Shown: positions 1 to 7,934, counted from the first letter of the stretch. The stretch: 64,000 nt of DNA from a virus (IMGVR_UViG_3300028920_000022:1-64000); one strand, 5' to 3'. A program made the numbers and translations. The notes: generated by a model from the letters alone, not told the origin.

Positions 1-1349
1 TCTTCTAATAGAGGAACGATATCACTGAACGCAGTATGATTTAATCTTTCAATATCATGTGTGGCATTCTGCAAATCCGACACCCAACTATTTAAATCAT
101 GTTTTCCCCACCAGACGGAATTTCCCCGCATGTGCTGGAAGATATTATAAAACGAATTTGCTCCACGGATTACACTATCGTTTTTTATCAAATAATTCAA
201 CTGCTCTTCAGTGGCATCACCATATTCCTCTTTTATTTTTTTCACTTGTTTTTCTGCAATATCCTTAACAATGGCACGTATTTTGTTTTCTACCGAAATA
301 ATGTTTTTATAAATGAAGCTTTTTAATTCTCCATACTTTACATCTTGGTGTTCCATTGTAGAAGAGCTGTGTTGAGAATAAGCCGGGAGATGTCTTACCT
401 CTGTTTTCACCGTATCAGGCGCAACACTATCCAGTTGGAGTGCTGTTTGTTTTGCTTCATCAACTCCACCTTTGTCCACGAAAACGATAATTTTATCCAA
501 ATCCGATTCGTCAAATTTAAATGGTAGTGGAAGAACCCATTCTTGTTCGTAACGATATATTTCTGAAATAAATGGGGATTTGTAATTTTCTGATTGTAGA
601 CCTTTTTCAAACATTTCCAGATATTCTTTTTCCGGAAGATAACGTTGTTTTTTAGCTTTACGTCGTTGTATTACTTTAGGATCAAAAGCAAAAATGACAT
701 TACCAAACTTGGCAGCTACAGTCAATTCAGAAGTCAACGACAACACATCAAACGCGCTAGATTTGAAAAATTCTCTATTCACTAACACCGAATAGGCATC
801 TGCTGGATTTGTACCATGATACAGGTGTGATTTTGGTTGAGCAAATTCCCGACGAGGCATATTTAGGAACTGTCGATAATATTCCCTACTGTTTTCTCCG
901 AACTGGTTTAATTTGTTGTATTCTCTTTGTAATATTCCCTCAGCCCATCTATTACCTTGGCGCATAAAATATTTACGCAAATTATACAGTTCCTGAAGAA
1001 TATCTTTAATATCTTCCTGTGCCGTTTGCCAATTAATTTGGCGTGGTTTTGCTAATAACTCTTCTATCTTTCCAAAGATTGGATCATTATCTGCTATAAA
1101 TTTTAAACCACTTATAGTTTGTCTAAGATAATCAAATCTATCTTTTAATTCTGCTGCAAAGGCAAATAATGTTGCTACCTTTACTAGCGGCGCAAAACAT
1201 GCCTTTTTCTTACGCTTGCGCTTTTTCTTATTTTTAGTGGCACGTTCTGGAAGGTTGGTACCTTTGGGGGTATGGGCTTCCCATTTCTCAGCCATTTCAG
1301 GCTTGTTAGCATACATCCATCGGCGCTGTTGTTTAGATTTGAACGGCAT
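1..1349 (-). CDS. Phage protein with ADP-ribosyltransferase-like region (C-terminal end outside window)
   Basis: Open reading frame from an ATG at 1349 with no stop before the window edge, at least 449 aa. It opens with the residues MPFKSKQQRRWMYANKPEM, an N-terminus (KSxxQRRWMxA..PxMA) I know from many phage proteins of unknown role, followed by a Lys/Arg-rich stretch near residues 38-52. Around residue 170 lies SHLYHGTNPADAYSV, then a Leu-Thr motif and AAKFGN. The YHGT...LT...AxxF pattern resembles the ADP-ribosyltransferase/2'-phosphotransferase fold, so transfer of ADP-ribose to a host target is possible. Catalytic residues cannot be assigned securely from this. It is the last gene of the minus-strand block and its true end is unseen. 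Confidence 0.75.
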   Translation of the reverse strand, partial: MPFKSKQQRRWMYANKPEMAEKWEAHTPKGTNLPERATKNKKKRKRKKKACFAPLVKVATLFAFAAELKDRFDYLRQTISGLKFIADNDPIFGKIEELLAKPRQINWQTAQEDIKDILQELYNLRKYFMRQGNRWAEGILQREYNKLNQFGENSREYYRQFLNMPRREFAQPKSHLYHGTNPADAYSVLVNREFFKSSAFDVLSLTSELTVAAKFGNVIFAFDPKVIQRRKAKKQRYLPEKEYLEMFEKGLQSENYKSPFISEIYRYEQEWVLPLPFKFDESDLDKIIVFVDKGGVDEAKQTALQLDSVAPDTVKTEVRHLPAYSQHSSSTMEHQDVKYGELKSFIYKNIISVENKIRAIVKDIAEKQVKKIKEEYGDATEEQLNYLIKNDSVIRGANSFYNIFQHMRGNSVWWGKHDLNSWVSDLQNATHDIERLNHTAFSDIVPLLE

Positions 1350-1364
1350 TACCGATATGCATAA

Positions 1365-1619
1365 TTATCGCCTGAGCATAATAAACCGGGTTAAATCAAC
1401 AAATAACAATCTGGCACAAACGGTTACGCCCAACCAGTATATTATGTTTTGGAAGGAAAAATCAGAACCTATTACGAAAAATACCCACACGAAAGCCGTC
1501 AATGATCCTGTCCATACAGCAGTGGCAACACTATTCATTTCTTTTTGAATAGCAATATTATAGCTGACCGGAAGATTAGAACTTACCGGCGTTCGTTTTT
1601 TGTTTCTAAAGCTGACCAT
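1365..1619 (-). CDS. Small two-helix membrane protein
   Basis: 84 aa. Two hydrophobic segments near residues 33-50 (AVWTGSLTAFVWVFFVIG) and 57-77 (IIYWLGVTVCARLLFVDL) point to an inner-membrane protein with short tails; the N-terminal 25 residues are basic. The ATG at 1619 shares its A with the TAA of the upstream gene (TAATG), so I prefer it to a longer in-frame start. Function unknown. Confidence 0.7.
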   Translation of the reverse strand: MVSFRNKKRTPVSSNLPVSYNIAIQKEMNSVATAVWTGSLTAFVWVFFVIGSDFSFQNIIYWLGVTVCARLLFVDLTRFIMLRR

Positions 1620-1831
1620 TATTCTATAATATCCTTGATTATCCACTCATCGTCTGTCATTTTGCAAGGAAAAGCTGAGCTTATCAACTCTTCCCTTTTC
1701 TCCGGATGTTCTTTTATCAACTGCCATATATGCGGATCTCGATGGTTTTTGACTATGAAATTAATAAACATTTCTCTAGTTCTACATTTGATGCAGACAC
1801 CGTTTTCGAATCTATGTATCTTTTTTTGCAC
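1619..1831 (-). CDS. HCCC-tail protein, PC-x-M(S/T) variant
   Basis: 70 aa; the array member nearest the left end. Likely ligands are H6, C13/C16 and C56. Instead of the usual SC(N/D)E, the late Cys sits in PCKMTDDEW, a variant shared with the genes at 8241, 29823 and 30200. Its tail reads IIKDIIE and ends in TAA overlapping the next ATG. Zinc binding is inferred from the conserved His/Cys pattern across the family; no known domain is recognised. Confidence 0.75.
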   Translation of the reverse strand: MQKKIHRFENGVCIKCRTREMFINFIVKNHRDPHIWQLIKEHPEKREELISSAFPCKMTDDEWIIKDIIE

Positions 1832-1835
1832 AGTA

Positions 1836-2111
1836 TTATTCGATAATATTCCAAATTATCATCTCGGCGCAAGTTTCCTCGCCGGTTAATTCTCTGTGAG
1901 GTAATGCTGGATTAGGATACACCACTACTAATTTGTTTTTTTCGTTTTTTCTAGCCATTAATCCACACTTGGAACACCGATACATTAGTTGTTCAACCCA
2001 GTTGCGCCCAACACATTCGAAGTCATGGTGTGCTTTGATTTCTGTTTCTTTGAGTATAACAGTGCCATACAAAACGCCTGGGATTGAGTATCCTCCGGGA
2101 AAATTTGGCAT
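1836..2111 (-). CDS. HCCC-tail protein
   Basis: 91 aa. C46/C49 in a YRCSKCG knuckle, C81 in ETCAE, and the tail IIWNIIE. H28/H29 replace the usual N-terminal GTH. An ATG three codons upstream (2120) also exists, but AGGTGG lies at good spacing only before the ATG at 2111, so that start is preferred. The N-terminal 25 residues resemble no other member. Confidence 0.7.
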   Translation of the reverse strand: MPNFPGGYSIPGVLYGTVILKETEIKAHHDFECVGRNWVEQLMYRCSKCGLMARKNEKNKLVVVYPNPALPHRELTGEETCAEMIIWNIIE

Positions 2112-2125
2112 ACATACCACCTGTT

Positions 2126-2329
2126 TTACTCAATAATTTCGCGAATTATAATTTCTTCGCAAGTTTCTTTTCCGGTTATATTTTTTGGAGTAATTTCTAT
2201 CTCAATACCAACGAGGAGTGGCATTCGTTTTTGTCCTGGAGTCCACGTTCGTTTAAGATTTTTAATAATATCATCCGTCGGCATCAGTTCGCTACTGTAA
2301 CAACGTTTAAGATTTCTAAGTTTAGTCAT
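2126..2329 (-). CDS. Tail-only relative of the HCCC family
   Basis: 67 aa. It ends ETCEEIIIREIIE, exactly the C-terminal block of the array family, but has no CxxC knuckle upstream. The N-terminal part is basic and unrelated. It is either a member that lost the knuckle or an unrelated ORF that acquired the tail and junction. Stop at 2126, 14 nt before the next ATG. Confidence 0.65.
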   Translation of the reverse strand: MTKLRNLKRCYSSELMPTDDIIKNLKRTWTPGQKRMPLLVGIEIEITPKNITGKETCEEIIIREIIE

Positions 2330-2573
2330 TCCACCTTTTTATCACCAGCTGATATTCGTCTAAACCCTCACAACATACTGCAATAAGTTTTCCTTCGTTT
2401 TTTTCGCAAATTATGTGTTTATGTCCTTTGCACATGTGTTCGCATTGATCTTGACGTATACGGTAATGTCTTTCTGACCTACCAATATCAGAACACGCAG
2501 CGAATAAAAGCAATATTACAACTGATATTGTAACAAATAATATCATCCATGTGCTAACATCTCCTTTTTCCAT
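2322..2573 (-). CDS. Membrane-anchored Cys-rich small protein
   Basis: 83 aa. One strong hydrophobic helix at residues 9-27 (WMILFVTISVVILLLFAAC), then a soluble part with CEHMCKGHKHIIC and CCEG, six Cys and several His that could bind metal or form disulfides outside the membrane. A lipoprotein is possible (C27 follows the helix) but no proper lipobox is seen. Overlaps the next gene by 8 nt. Confidence 0.65.
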   Translation of the reverse strand: MEKGDVSTWMILFVTISVVILLLFAACSDIGRSERHYRIRQDQCEHMCKGHKHIICEKNEGKLIAVCCEGLDEYQLVIKRWND

Positions 2574-2580
2574 GACATCC

Positions 2581-3501
2581 TCACAGTGACAGCATAGCTG
2601 CGGCTTCTTCTACATTAATTCTGTTAGCAGCCAAATCTGACAATACATGTCTTAATGTACGAACTTGCCATCCGTCGTAAACAATCCCATCGTAATACAA
2701 AACCTGTTTCGAAAACTGAACCGGATTGATAGGCTGTTTTCTAAACGGGGTCTGTAACCCACACATTTGTCGGAAATTAACCGGCACGTCATCAATTACC
2801 GTGTCATGATTGCATCCGTCAATAAAAGGATCTTGCGTTAACCCATGTTTGTTTTCGTAAATGTCGCACAAATCTACAAATTTTTCCCCGTCAAATTTAA
2901 GTTCCGCAAACCTAACATTTGTGGCGCCCAAGTTTTTAGCAAAATTAATATATTTGGCTATTTCTTTTTCTGAGTCTATTGCGTTTTTGATTAGATTACA
3001 ATTCAACCTAATTCTTCCACCAATATTACGAATTTTCTGGATAGATTCTTTTAGTTCGATTTCTTTTAGATTAACCCCTACAATATTACGATTTTTATTC
3101 AAATCATAATGGTGGATAGATATATTTACACCAGCTATTTGATCAAGAAAATCAACCGTTCTTTTCAATAAAGATCCGTTAGTAGTAATCCAAACAGAGC
3201 GGTTTGCCTCATTTAACATTCGAATTAGGGGTTCTAAATCTTTATATAAGGTAGGTTCTCCGCCTAAAAGGATTATGTTTTGTTTTCCGGTATTAATTGC
3301 TGCTTGTCCAATTTCCCGCCAGGTAGCTTTATGATCTGGGTGCCATCCACGTTTTTCTACACACCAGCTACATTTACCATTGCATTCGGGTAATAGGTTA
3401 ACTTCCAACCAATCTTGGAAATTACCTCCGCAAAAATTGGATGGATGAGGATATGTTTTAGTAGACGCATCCACGTGGTTGTTCTTGCACATTGATGACA
3501 C
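2581..3501 (-). CDS. Radical SAM protein (MoaA/QueE-like fold, substrate unknown)
   Basis: 306 aa. The 4Fe-4S motif is CNGKCSWC near residues 39-46 (CxxxCxxC), followed by GGEPTLY, the SAM-contacting GGEP motif, and by WITTNGS and NVRFAEL, typical barrel strands. Such enzymes cleave S-adenosylmethionine to a 5'-deoxyadenosyl radical; the substrate is not evident. The C-terminal region lacks an obvious second cluster (no SPASM Cys set), and its last residues, INVEEAAAML, echo ISVEKAEALI in the 49-aa gene just upstream. An internal ATG (fourth codon) is an alternative start. Overlaps the upstream small ORF by 44 nt, implying linked expression. Confidence 0.85.
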   Translation of the reverse strand: MSSMCKNNHVDASTKTYPHPSNFCGGNFQDWLEVNLLPECNGKCSWCVEKRGWHPDHKATWREIGQAAINTGKQNIILLGGEPTLYKDLEPLIRMLNEANRSVWITTNGSLLKRTVDFLDQIAGVNISIHHYDLNKNRNIVGVNLKEIELKESIQKIRNIGGRIRLNCNLIKNAIDSEKEIAKYINFAKNLGATNVRFAELKFDGEKFVDLCDIYENKHGLTQDPFIDGCNHDTVIDDVPVNFRQMCGLQTPFRKQPINPVQFSKQVLYYDGIVYDGWQVRTLRHVLSDLAANRINVEEAAAMLSL

Positions 3502-3607
3502 AATTAACTTCTGGAGTCGCTAGCTTTTTGATTAAAGCTTCTGCTTTTTCAACAGAAATTTTGCCAGACTGTACGTCCTTCAGTATGTCTTTGATTTGTT
3601 TTTCCAT
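3458..3607 (-). CDS. 49-aa peptide upstream of radical SAM gene
   Basis: 49 aa from ATG 3607, starting 4 nt after the tRNA-Glu gene. The N-terminal 30 residues form a charged helix (KDILKDVQSGKISVEKAEAL); the last 15 hold two Cys (VNCVINVQEQPRGCVY) and overlap the radical SAM gene. Its shape, a helical leader plus a short Cys-bearing tail, is compatible with a modified-peptide precursor, but a simple helical domain is equally possible. Confidence 0.5.
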   Translation of the reverse strand: MEKQIKDILKDVQSGKISVEKAEALIKKLATPEVNCVINVQEQPRGCVY

Positions 3608-3610
3608 AGT

Positions 3611-3683
3611 GACTCCAGTGGGACTTGAACCCAACATTTCTAGAGTGAGAGTCTAGTTGCCTATCCTGTTAGCAGATGGAGCC
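3611..3683 (-). tRNA. tRNA-Glu (CTC)
   Basis: Acceptor GGCTCCA pairs with TGGAGTC (one G-U), D-stem TGCT/GGCA, anticodon stem CTAGA/TCTAG with loop CTCTCAC giving CTC, T-loop TTCAAGT. The T-stem has one mismatch. No CCA is encoded. Its first base is shared with the stop codon of the gene at 3683. Confidence 0.9.
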
Positions 3684-3988
3684 TATTCTATTATCTCTTT
3701 AATATCCCAATCGTTATCTGTATATTGACAAGGTAGAATTCTTTTGATTACTTTTCCCCACTCACCAACTTTGTAAAACGAATATGAAACTCTAAATCTA
3801 TTCAAACCACATTTAATACAATTATTATCATCTCCCCATGTATGTTTGAATTTTTCTGCGTGGCTTCTAGATTCGAATTTACATTCTGGTTCTTCAATTT
3901 TTTCGCTAGACCATTTTGTACATTTTAAACAGATATATTTGCGTCCCGGAATTTGAGAAGTTGTTCTGCACCAATCATGAAAATACAT
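3683..3988 (-). CDS. HCCC-tail protein with two CxxC knuckles
   Basis: 101 aa from ATG 3988. Two knuckles, CLKC near the start and CIKCG in the middle, plus FKHTW and PCQYTDNDW, then the tail DIKEIIE. The double-knuckle plan matches the pair at 29823/30200. The upstream gene ends GAATAA, so the usual coupled ATG is missing; a TTG at 4003 is an alternative start. Stop TAG shares a base with tRNA-Glu. Confidence 0.7.
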   Translation of the reverse strand: MYFHDWCRTTSQIPGRKYICLKCTKWSSEKIEEPECKFESRSHAEKFKHTWGDDNNCIKCGLNRFRVSYSFYKVGEWGKVIKRILPCQYTDNDWDIKEIIE

Positions 3989-3995
3989 ACTACTA

Positions 3996-4259
3996 TTATT
4001 CAATAATATTCTTGATTATTACTTCTCGACAAGTATCTTCAGAATCATATGGCAAAATATCCTCGGTCCATTCTCCCATTTCGTCATTCCAGCGCTGGTA
4101 CCCAGATGTACCACATTCCGTGCAGTAATACCACCTAATTGTACCTTCCGCCGTATGGTTGTCCGAATCTTCCACAAAATGGTGTGTTTTTGATGCGGCT
4201 AATCTCTTTCGTATTGTTTCCACCAAAAAAATAAAGTCTTTGTTTTCCTTCAGTTTCAT
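3996..4259 (-). CDS. HCCC-tail protein
   Basis: 87 aa. H26 (THH), C46/C49 in YYCTECG, C77 in DTCRE, tail IIKNIIE ending in TAA rather than TGA. The N-terminal 20 residues form a charged helix absent from most members. Coupled to the upstream gene by ATATGA. Confidence 0.75.
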   Translation of the reverse strand: MKLKENKDFIFLVETIRKRLAASKTHHFVEDSDNHTAEGTIRWYYCTECGTSGYQRWNDEMGEWTEDILPYDSEDTCREVIIKNIIE

Positions 4260-4615
4260 ATAATATCTCGAATGATTAATTCAGAACAAGTATATTTTTC
4301 AGCGAAACCATCTGCTGGCGAAAACTTCCCAGGTTTAGAAACCCTAAGTTTTTCATTATAATCTTTATAAAACATATTTTCGCACTCAGGACATATAATA
4401 ATTAAATCGCTTGATAATATTAAATATGAGAAGTAATCTCTTTTTATTTGGACACGATGCCCTAGCTTTTCTAGTAATTTAATCTCATCCCACAGTTTGT
4501 ATTTTCCATAACCAAATCTTATTATTCTGTATAACGTACAAGAGGAATGAAAGATTAGCTTCCATAAAGGCTTCAAACATAGGGAAAAAAACAATATGAT
4601 TAAAAGTTCAATCAT
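4256..4615 (-). CDS. HCCC-tail protein with N-terminal membrane helix
   Basis: 119 aa. Residues 1-22 (MIELLIILFFSLCLKPLWKL) form a hydrophobic anchor, so this member is probably membrane-bound with the metal site in the cytoplasm. H53, C75/C78 (CPEC), C110 in YTCSE, truncated tail IIRDII. Longer in-frame starts only read through the upstream junction; ATG 4615 is coupled to the upstream TGA. Confidence 0.75.
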   Translation of the reverse strand: MIELLIILFFSLCLKPLWKLIFHSSCTLYRIIRFGYGKYKLWDEIKLLEKLGHRVQIKRDYFSYLILSSDLIIICPECENMFYKDYNEKLRVSKPGKFSPADGFAEKYTCSELIIRDII

Positions 4616-4878
4616 TCTATTATATCTTTCGTTGCAAACTCTCCACAAGTCATATCTGGATAATCAAACCACATATTGTTTTCCAAATAGTAAATGTTCA
4701 AATAAGTACGAAAATTATTGTACCAAGCAATATCTTTATCCCAGCCGCCGGTTACAGTAAAAATGGTACCACAGTTTTCGCATATCATATCATAATGGTT
4801 TGCCAGTATATGTCTTTTGACCAGTTTGTGTCCTAAATTCTCTAACTTTTCTATGGCGTGGTGAGGATATTTGATCAT
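4612..4878 (-). CDS. HCCC-tail protein, GTIFT-GGW clade
   Basis: 88 aa. H17 (LGHKL), C33/C36 followed by GTIFTVTGGW, C78 in MTCGE, tail ATKDIIE. First of nine consecutive genes that mostly carry CGTIFTxxGGW after the knuckle. Confidence 0.8.
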   Translation of the reverse strand: MIKYPHHAIEKLENLGHKLVKRHILANHYDMICENCGTIFTVTGGWDKDIAWYNNFRTYLNIYYLENNMWFDYPDMTCGEFATKDIIE

Positions 4879-5171
4879 TTGATTACATCCATAATAATAC
4901 ATTCGTCACAAGTAATATCAGTGTAATATTCCCACATCAAATCACCACCAACCCAATAATGTAAACGTATGAGCAGATCAGATTTTGCGTACCACTCTTG
5001 ATCTCTATACCATCCGCCATTGATAGTAAAGATTGTACCACATTTAGAACAAGTGATTTCCAACACTTTATCTTCTGGTGGCATACAAGCCCTCCAAGGA
5101 AATTCTATTTCAGCCAAAGAATGCCCCAAACGTATTAATTGGTTTTTGAATTTGTTGCGACAATCTTTCAT
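4875..5171 (-). CDS. HCCC-tail protein, GTIFT-GGW clade
   Basis: 98 aa. H17 (LGHSL), C41/C44 then GTIFTINGGW, C88 in ITCDE, tail IIMDVIK. A 20-residue segment between His and knuckle, FPWRACMPPEDK, resembles the FPWRQPLSYDEK of the gene at 6316. Confidence 0.8.
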   Translation of the reverse strand: MKDCRNKFKNQLIRLGHSLAEIEFPWRACMPPEDKVLEITCSKCGTIFTINGGWYRDQEWYAKSDLLIRLHYWVGGDLMWEYYTDITCDECIIMDVIK

Positions 5172-5479
5172 TCAATTATTTCCTTGATAATACATTCTTT
5201 ACAGGTCAAGTTAGGATACTTTCGCCAGTTGGTGAAGCGTCCTACCTTGTTGGTGCTCCAGTAGTATAAAAGCACAGGCTCTCCGATTTTGATATACCAC
5301 GAATTGTCTCTTTCCCATCCGCCAGTAATGGTGAAAATAGTTTTGCAATTATTACATACAAAAACAGCATGGTCTTTATAGATGTCAATACCAACATCCA
5401 TACGTGATTTTTTGATTAGATCGTGCCCCAGATTCTTTAGAATCATTTTGAAATCTTCTGGATATTTTGGCGTGGTCAT
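5168..5479 (-). CDS. HCCC-tail protein, GTIFT-GGW clade
   Basis: 103 aa. H19 (LGHDL), C42/C45 then KTIFTITGGW, C93 in LTCKE, tail IIKEIIE. Start ATG 5479 is 20 nt from the upstream stop: the usual coupled ATG there opens only ATG-AAA-TAA, which looks like the scar of a lost gene. Confidence 0.8.
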   Translation of the reverse strand: MTTPKYPEDFKMILKNLGHDLIKKSRMDVGIDIYKDHAVFVCNNCKTIFTITGGWERDNSWYIKIGEPVLLYYWSTNKVGRFTNWRKYPNLTCKECIIKEIIE

Positions 5480-5499
5480 GTGATTATTTAGAAATTATT

Positions 5500-5772
5500 T
5501 CATTCAATTACGCCCTTAATTATACACTCATCACATGTTTCGTTTTCATAATGAAGCCAATCATCCTTTTTGATATTCCAATAATACATAAAATTACTTT
5601 CGTTGCTGTTGCTGTAAAATGCACCAGGAGTTACAAAAACAGTGGAACACTTTTCGCACACAAAAACAGTGTAATGTAAACCTTTTTTATTGCACAAAAC
5701 TTCGTCAACCAGTTTTTCAACTACTTTGTGTTCAAGGTTTTCTAATATTACTACGAGTTGTGCTTTAGTCAT
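5500..5772 (-). CDS. HCCC-tail protein, GTIFT-GGW clade (diverged)
   Basis: 90 aa. H15 (LEHKV instead of LGH), C39/C42 then STVFVTPGAF, C80 in ETCDE, tail IIKGVIE. The GGW motif has decayed. Confidence 0.8.
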   Translation of the reverse strand: MTKAQLVVILENLEHKVVEKLVDEVLCNKKGLHYTVFVCEKCSTVFVTPGAFYSNSNESNFMYYWNIKKDDWLHYENETCDECIIKGVIE

Positions 5773-6050
5773 TGTATAATGTTTCTGATTATAAAGTCTT
5801 TACATGTGTCTTTAGGATAATATTTCCAACCAACCATATTTCCTCCCCAATACAATATATCCTTTACGAACATGTTGTTACCACCCCACTGACCTCCGCT
5901 CGTAGTAAAAATCGTTCCACAATTATTACAAACGAAAAGCGAGTTATCAGGGAACACGTTATCTTTAAACACATCATCCCATGGTTTTTCAACCGGATGA
6001 TGACCAAGGCTTTGTAATGCCTTCACAAATTTTTGTTTTTTGGTGGTCAT
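5769..6050 (-). CDS. HCCC-tail protein, GTIFT-GGW clade
   Basis: 93 aa. H17 (LGHHP), C41/C44 then GTIFTTSGGQW, C83 in DTCKD, tail IIRNIIQ. Its N-terminus MTTKKQKFVKAL matches MTKKQKFVEKL of the next gene, so the two are recent tandem duplicates. Confidence 0.8.
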   Translation of the reverse strand: MTTKKQKFVKALQSLGHHPVEKPWDDVFKDNVFPDNSLFVCNNCGTIFTTSGGQWGGNNMFVKDILYWGGNMVGWKYYPKDTCKDFIIRNIIQ

Positions 6051-6319
6051 TTGATGATATTTCTAACAATCGTTTCGTTGCAAGTATATTCATTATCTTT
6101 TTGCCAACCGTTCCATTTTCCGCCCCAATATATAATAGTTATTTCAGATATATCACCTTCAAATGTACCACCCAATATAGTAAAAATTGTGCCGCAACTG
6201 CGGCAAACAAAAACATTAAATCTCATACCTTTAATATCAAGCGCTTTGCTCGCTGGTGTTTCAATAACCTGATGACCACGCAACTTTAATTTTTCTACAA
6301 ATTTTTGCTTTTTAGTCAT
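6047..6319 (-). CDS. HCCC-tail protein, GTIFT-GGW clade
   Basis: 90 aa. H16 (RGHQV), C39/C42 then GTIFTILGGT, C80 in YTCNE, tail IVRNIIK. Closest relative is the neighbour at 5769. Confidence 0.8.
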   Translation of the reverse strand: MTKKQKFVEKLKLRGHQVIETPASKALDIKGMRFNVFVCRSCGTIFTILGGTFEGDISEITIIYWGGKWNGWQKDNEYTCNETIVRNIIK

Positions 6320-6600
6320 TGAATAATGCTTCTAATAATAGTTTCATCGCATGTTAAGTTATTATAATCCTCCCACTTATCTGTAACATAATTAAATATT
6401 TGCCATTCTGCTCTTGGAAGATTACAAAACCAACCACCGTTTACAGTAAAAATAGTTCCACACTTGGTACATATTTTTTCTTTAATTTTCCCTTTCTCAT
6501 CGTAAGATAGGGGTTGCCTCCATGGAAACACAATCCATTTTAGCGTGTGACCTTTGCCACATAAATATTCCAAACATTCGTTGGAGCTTGAGAAATTCAT
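6316..6600 (-). CDS. HCCC-tail protein, GTIFT-GGW clade
   Basis: 94 aa. H18 (KGHTL), C44/C47 then GTIFTVNGGW, C84 in LTCDE, tail IIRSIIQ. Confidence 0.8.
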   Translation of the reverse strand: MNFSSSNECLEYLCGKGHTLKWIVFPWRQPLSYDEKGKIKEKICTKCGTIFTVNGGWFCNLPRAEWQIFNYVTDKWEDYNNLTCDETIIRSIIQ

Positions 6601-6881
6601 TGGATTATATTTCGGATAATCATTTCTTTACAGGTTATCATGGGATATTCTTCCCAAAATCCGGTCCAATAATATATACAGTACGGATATAATCCATAAA
6701 ATTCATCATCTCTATCCCAGCCACCGTTGAGAGTAAAAACAGTGCCACAATTAATGCACTCAAAATTTCGATTGGGCGAATATAACAATGTAACGCTAGG
6801 AAATGACGTTGATGTTCTTACCAAATGATGACCAAGCTTACCCAACTTTTCTTTATATTTTTGTGGGACAGTTGCCAGCAT
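6597..6881 (-). CDS. HCCC-tail protein, GTIFT-GGW clade
   Basis: 94 aa. H18 (LGHHL), C42/C45 then GTVFTLNGGW, C84 in ITCKE, tail IIRNIIQ. Start shares one base with the upstream TAA (TAATG). Confidence 0.8.
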   Translation of the reverse strand: MLATVPQKYKEKLGKLGHHLVRTSTSFPSVTLLYSPNRNFECINCGTVFTLNGGWDRDDEFYGLYPYCIYYWTGFWEEYPMITCKEMIIRNIIQ

Positions 6882-7138
6882 TACTCTATTACTTCCCGAA
6901 TTATAAACTCATCACATGTTTCGTTTTTATATTCTAACCATTCTGTGTAACTGTGTCGATAATATATTTTGATACCAAAACCGATTGTAGAAAATGCTGC
7001 ACCACAACCATCACATATTGTTATTTTAGAACGCCTTGGGCTAGAATGCAATATTTCCTTCGCGGATTTTTCTATTAAACTATGACCACGTGTTTCTAAT
7101 TGTTTTCGGTATCTTTGAGGTAGTGGTCTTATATTCAT
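6881..7138 (-). CDS. HCCC-tail protein, GTIFT-GGW clade (diverged)
   Basis: 85 aa. H19 (RGHSL), C42/C45 then GAAFSTIGFG, C75 in ETCDE, tail IIREVIE. First-transcribed gene of the nine-gene clade, 39 nt after the stop of the gene at 7178. Confidence 0.8.
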   Translation of the reverse strand: MNIRPLPQRYRKQLETRGHSLIEKSAKEILHSSPRRSKITICDGCGAAFSTIGFGIKIYYRHSYTEWLEYKNETCDEFIIREVIE

Positions 7139-7177
7139 GCCGCATCCTACCGCACCAAGCGAAAAATGTCTAGAACA

Positions 7178-7615
7178 TTATTCTATAATATTTTGTATAA
7201 TTGCTTCTTTTTCAATTAGAAATATTTTTCTCAAATCTTCTACACTATCAGCAAATCTGGGCCACTCGTCAGTACCGCCTATCTCATATATATATTTTCT
7301 ATCGAAAATACTAATAATTGAAAACACATTAATTGACGTACCTTTGAACTTTTGTTCAGAATCGATAAGCCCAGTATCTGCGAAATATTGGTATTTCGAA
7401 CCAATATATTTCCATGTTTCTAACATTGCTTTGTTTTCCTCGCAATTAAATGTTTCGTATTTTCCACTCCTAAATACTGCTTTGTATATATTTGATACGT
7501 CAACCTCTGGCGAAAGCAACAAATTAACAACTTTAACCAATACACCCTGACAGTACATCCCATCAGTGTCTTCTGGGTCTTTCAAACTATTATGTACTAT
7601 GACGTAATACTTCAT
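7178..7615 (-). CDS. Unrecognised protein carrying the array tail
   Basis: 145 aa, no CxxC knuckle and no similarity to the array proteins until its C-terminus, EKEAIIQNIIE, which has the array tail. The body is a mixed alpha/beta globular sequence without motifs I can name. One of several unrelated ORFs with the same C-terminal block. Confidence 0.7.
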   Translation of the reverse strand: MKYYVIVHNSLKDPEDTDGMYCQGVLVKVVNLLLSPEVDVSNIYKAVFRSGKYETFNCEENKAMLETWKYIGSKYQYFADTGLIDSEQKFKGTSINVFSIISIFDRKYIYEIGGTDEWPRFADSVEDLRKIFLIEKEAIIQNIIE

Positions 7616-7629
7616 AGTTTACCTTGAGC

Positions 7630-7701
7630 AGGGCAGTCCGGATTCGAACCGAAATCGGCGGAGTTGGAAACCACAATGCTTGCCATTTGCACCACTGCCC
7701 T
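7630..7701 (-). tRNA. tRNA-Trp (CCA)
   Basis: Acceptor AGGGCAG/CTGCCCT is perfect; D-stem GTGC/GCAT; anticodon loop TTCCAAC gives CCA; T-arm TTCGG-TTCGAAT-CCGGA. No CCA end encoded. Confidence 0.92.
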
Positions 7702-7754
7702 GGGTCGGTTATGCAACCTCAGTTATCAAATTAACCTTTCGGTCAAGCTTCAGT

Positions 7755-7836
7755 GCTTTGGGAGAGACTCGAACTCTCACGCCCGGAGGGCATCAAATTT
7801 TGAATTTGACATGTCTTCCTGTTCCATCACCAAAGC
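7755..7836 (-). tRNA. tRNA-Leu (CAA), long variable arm
   Basis: Acceptor GCTTTGG/CCAAAGC, anticodon stem TCAAA/TTTGA with loop TTCAAAA giving CAA, variable arm GCCC-TCC-GGGC, T-loop TTCGAGT. Class II shape as expected for Leu. Confidence 0.92.
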
Positions 7837-7842
7837 GGTTGT

Positions 7843-7917
7843 GAGTCAGGTCGGGATCGAACCCAACCGTTTTACTTTGCCGCTAGCCTTAACAACGTTT
7901 AGAATTTGTTGTCTCAG
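7843..7917 (-). pseudogene. tRNA-like remnant
   Basis: A T-arm-like hairpin (GTTGGG-TTCGAT-CCCGAC) and an imperfect acceptor TGAGACA/TGACTCA are present, but I cannot form an anticodon stem between them. It directly follows tRNA-Leu in the cluster, so a decayed tRNA is the simplest reading. Confidence 0.35.
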
Positions 7918-7934
7918 TTTTTCCTCTTGTTCTG

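Noticed and set aside
7843-7917. Tenth functional tRNA
   Set aside because: No anticodon stem can be formed; kept only as a remnant.
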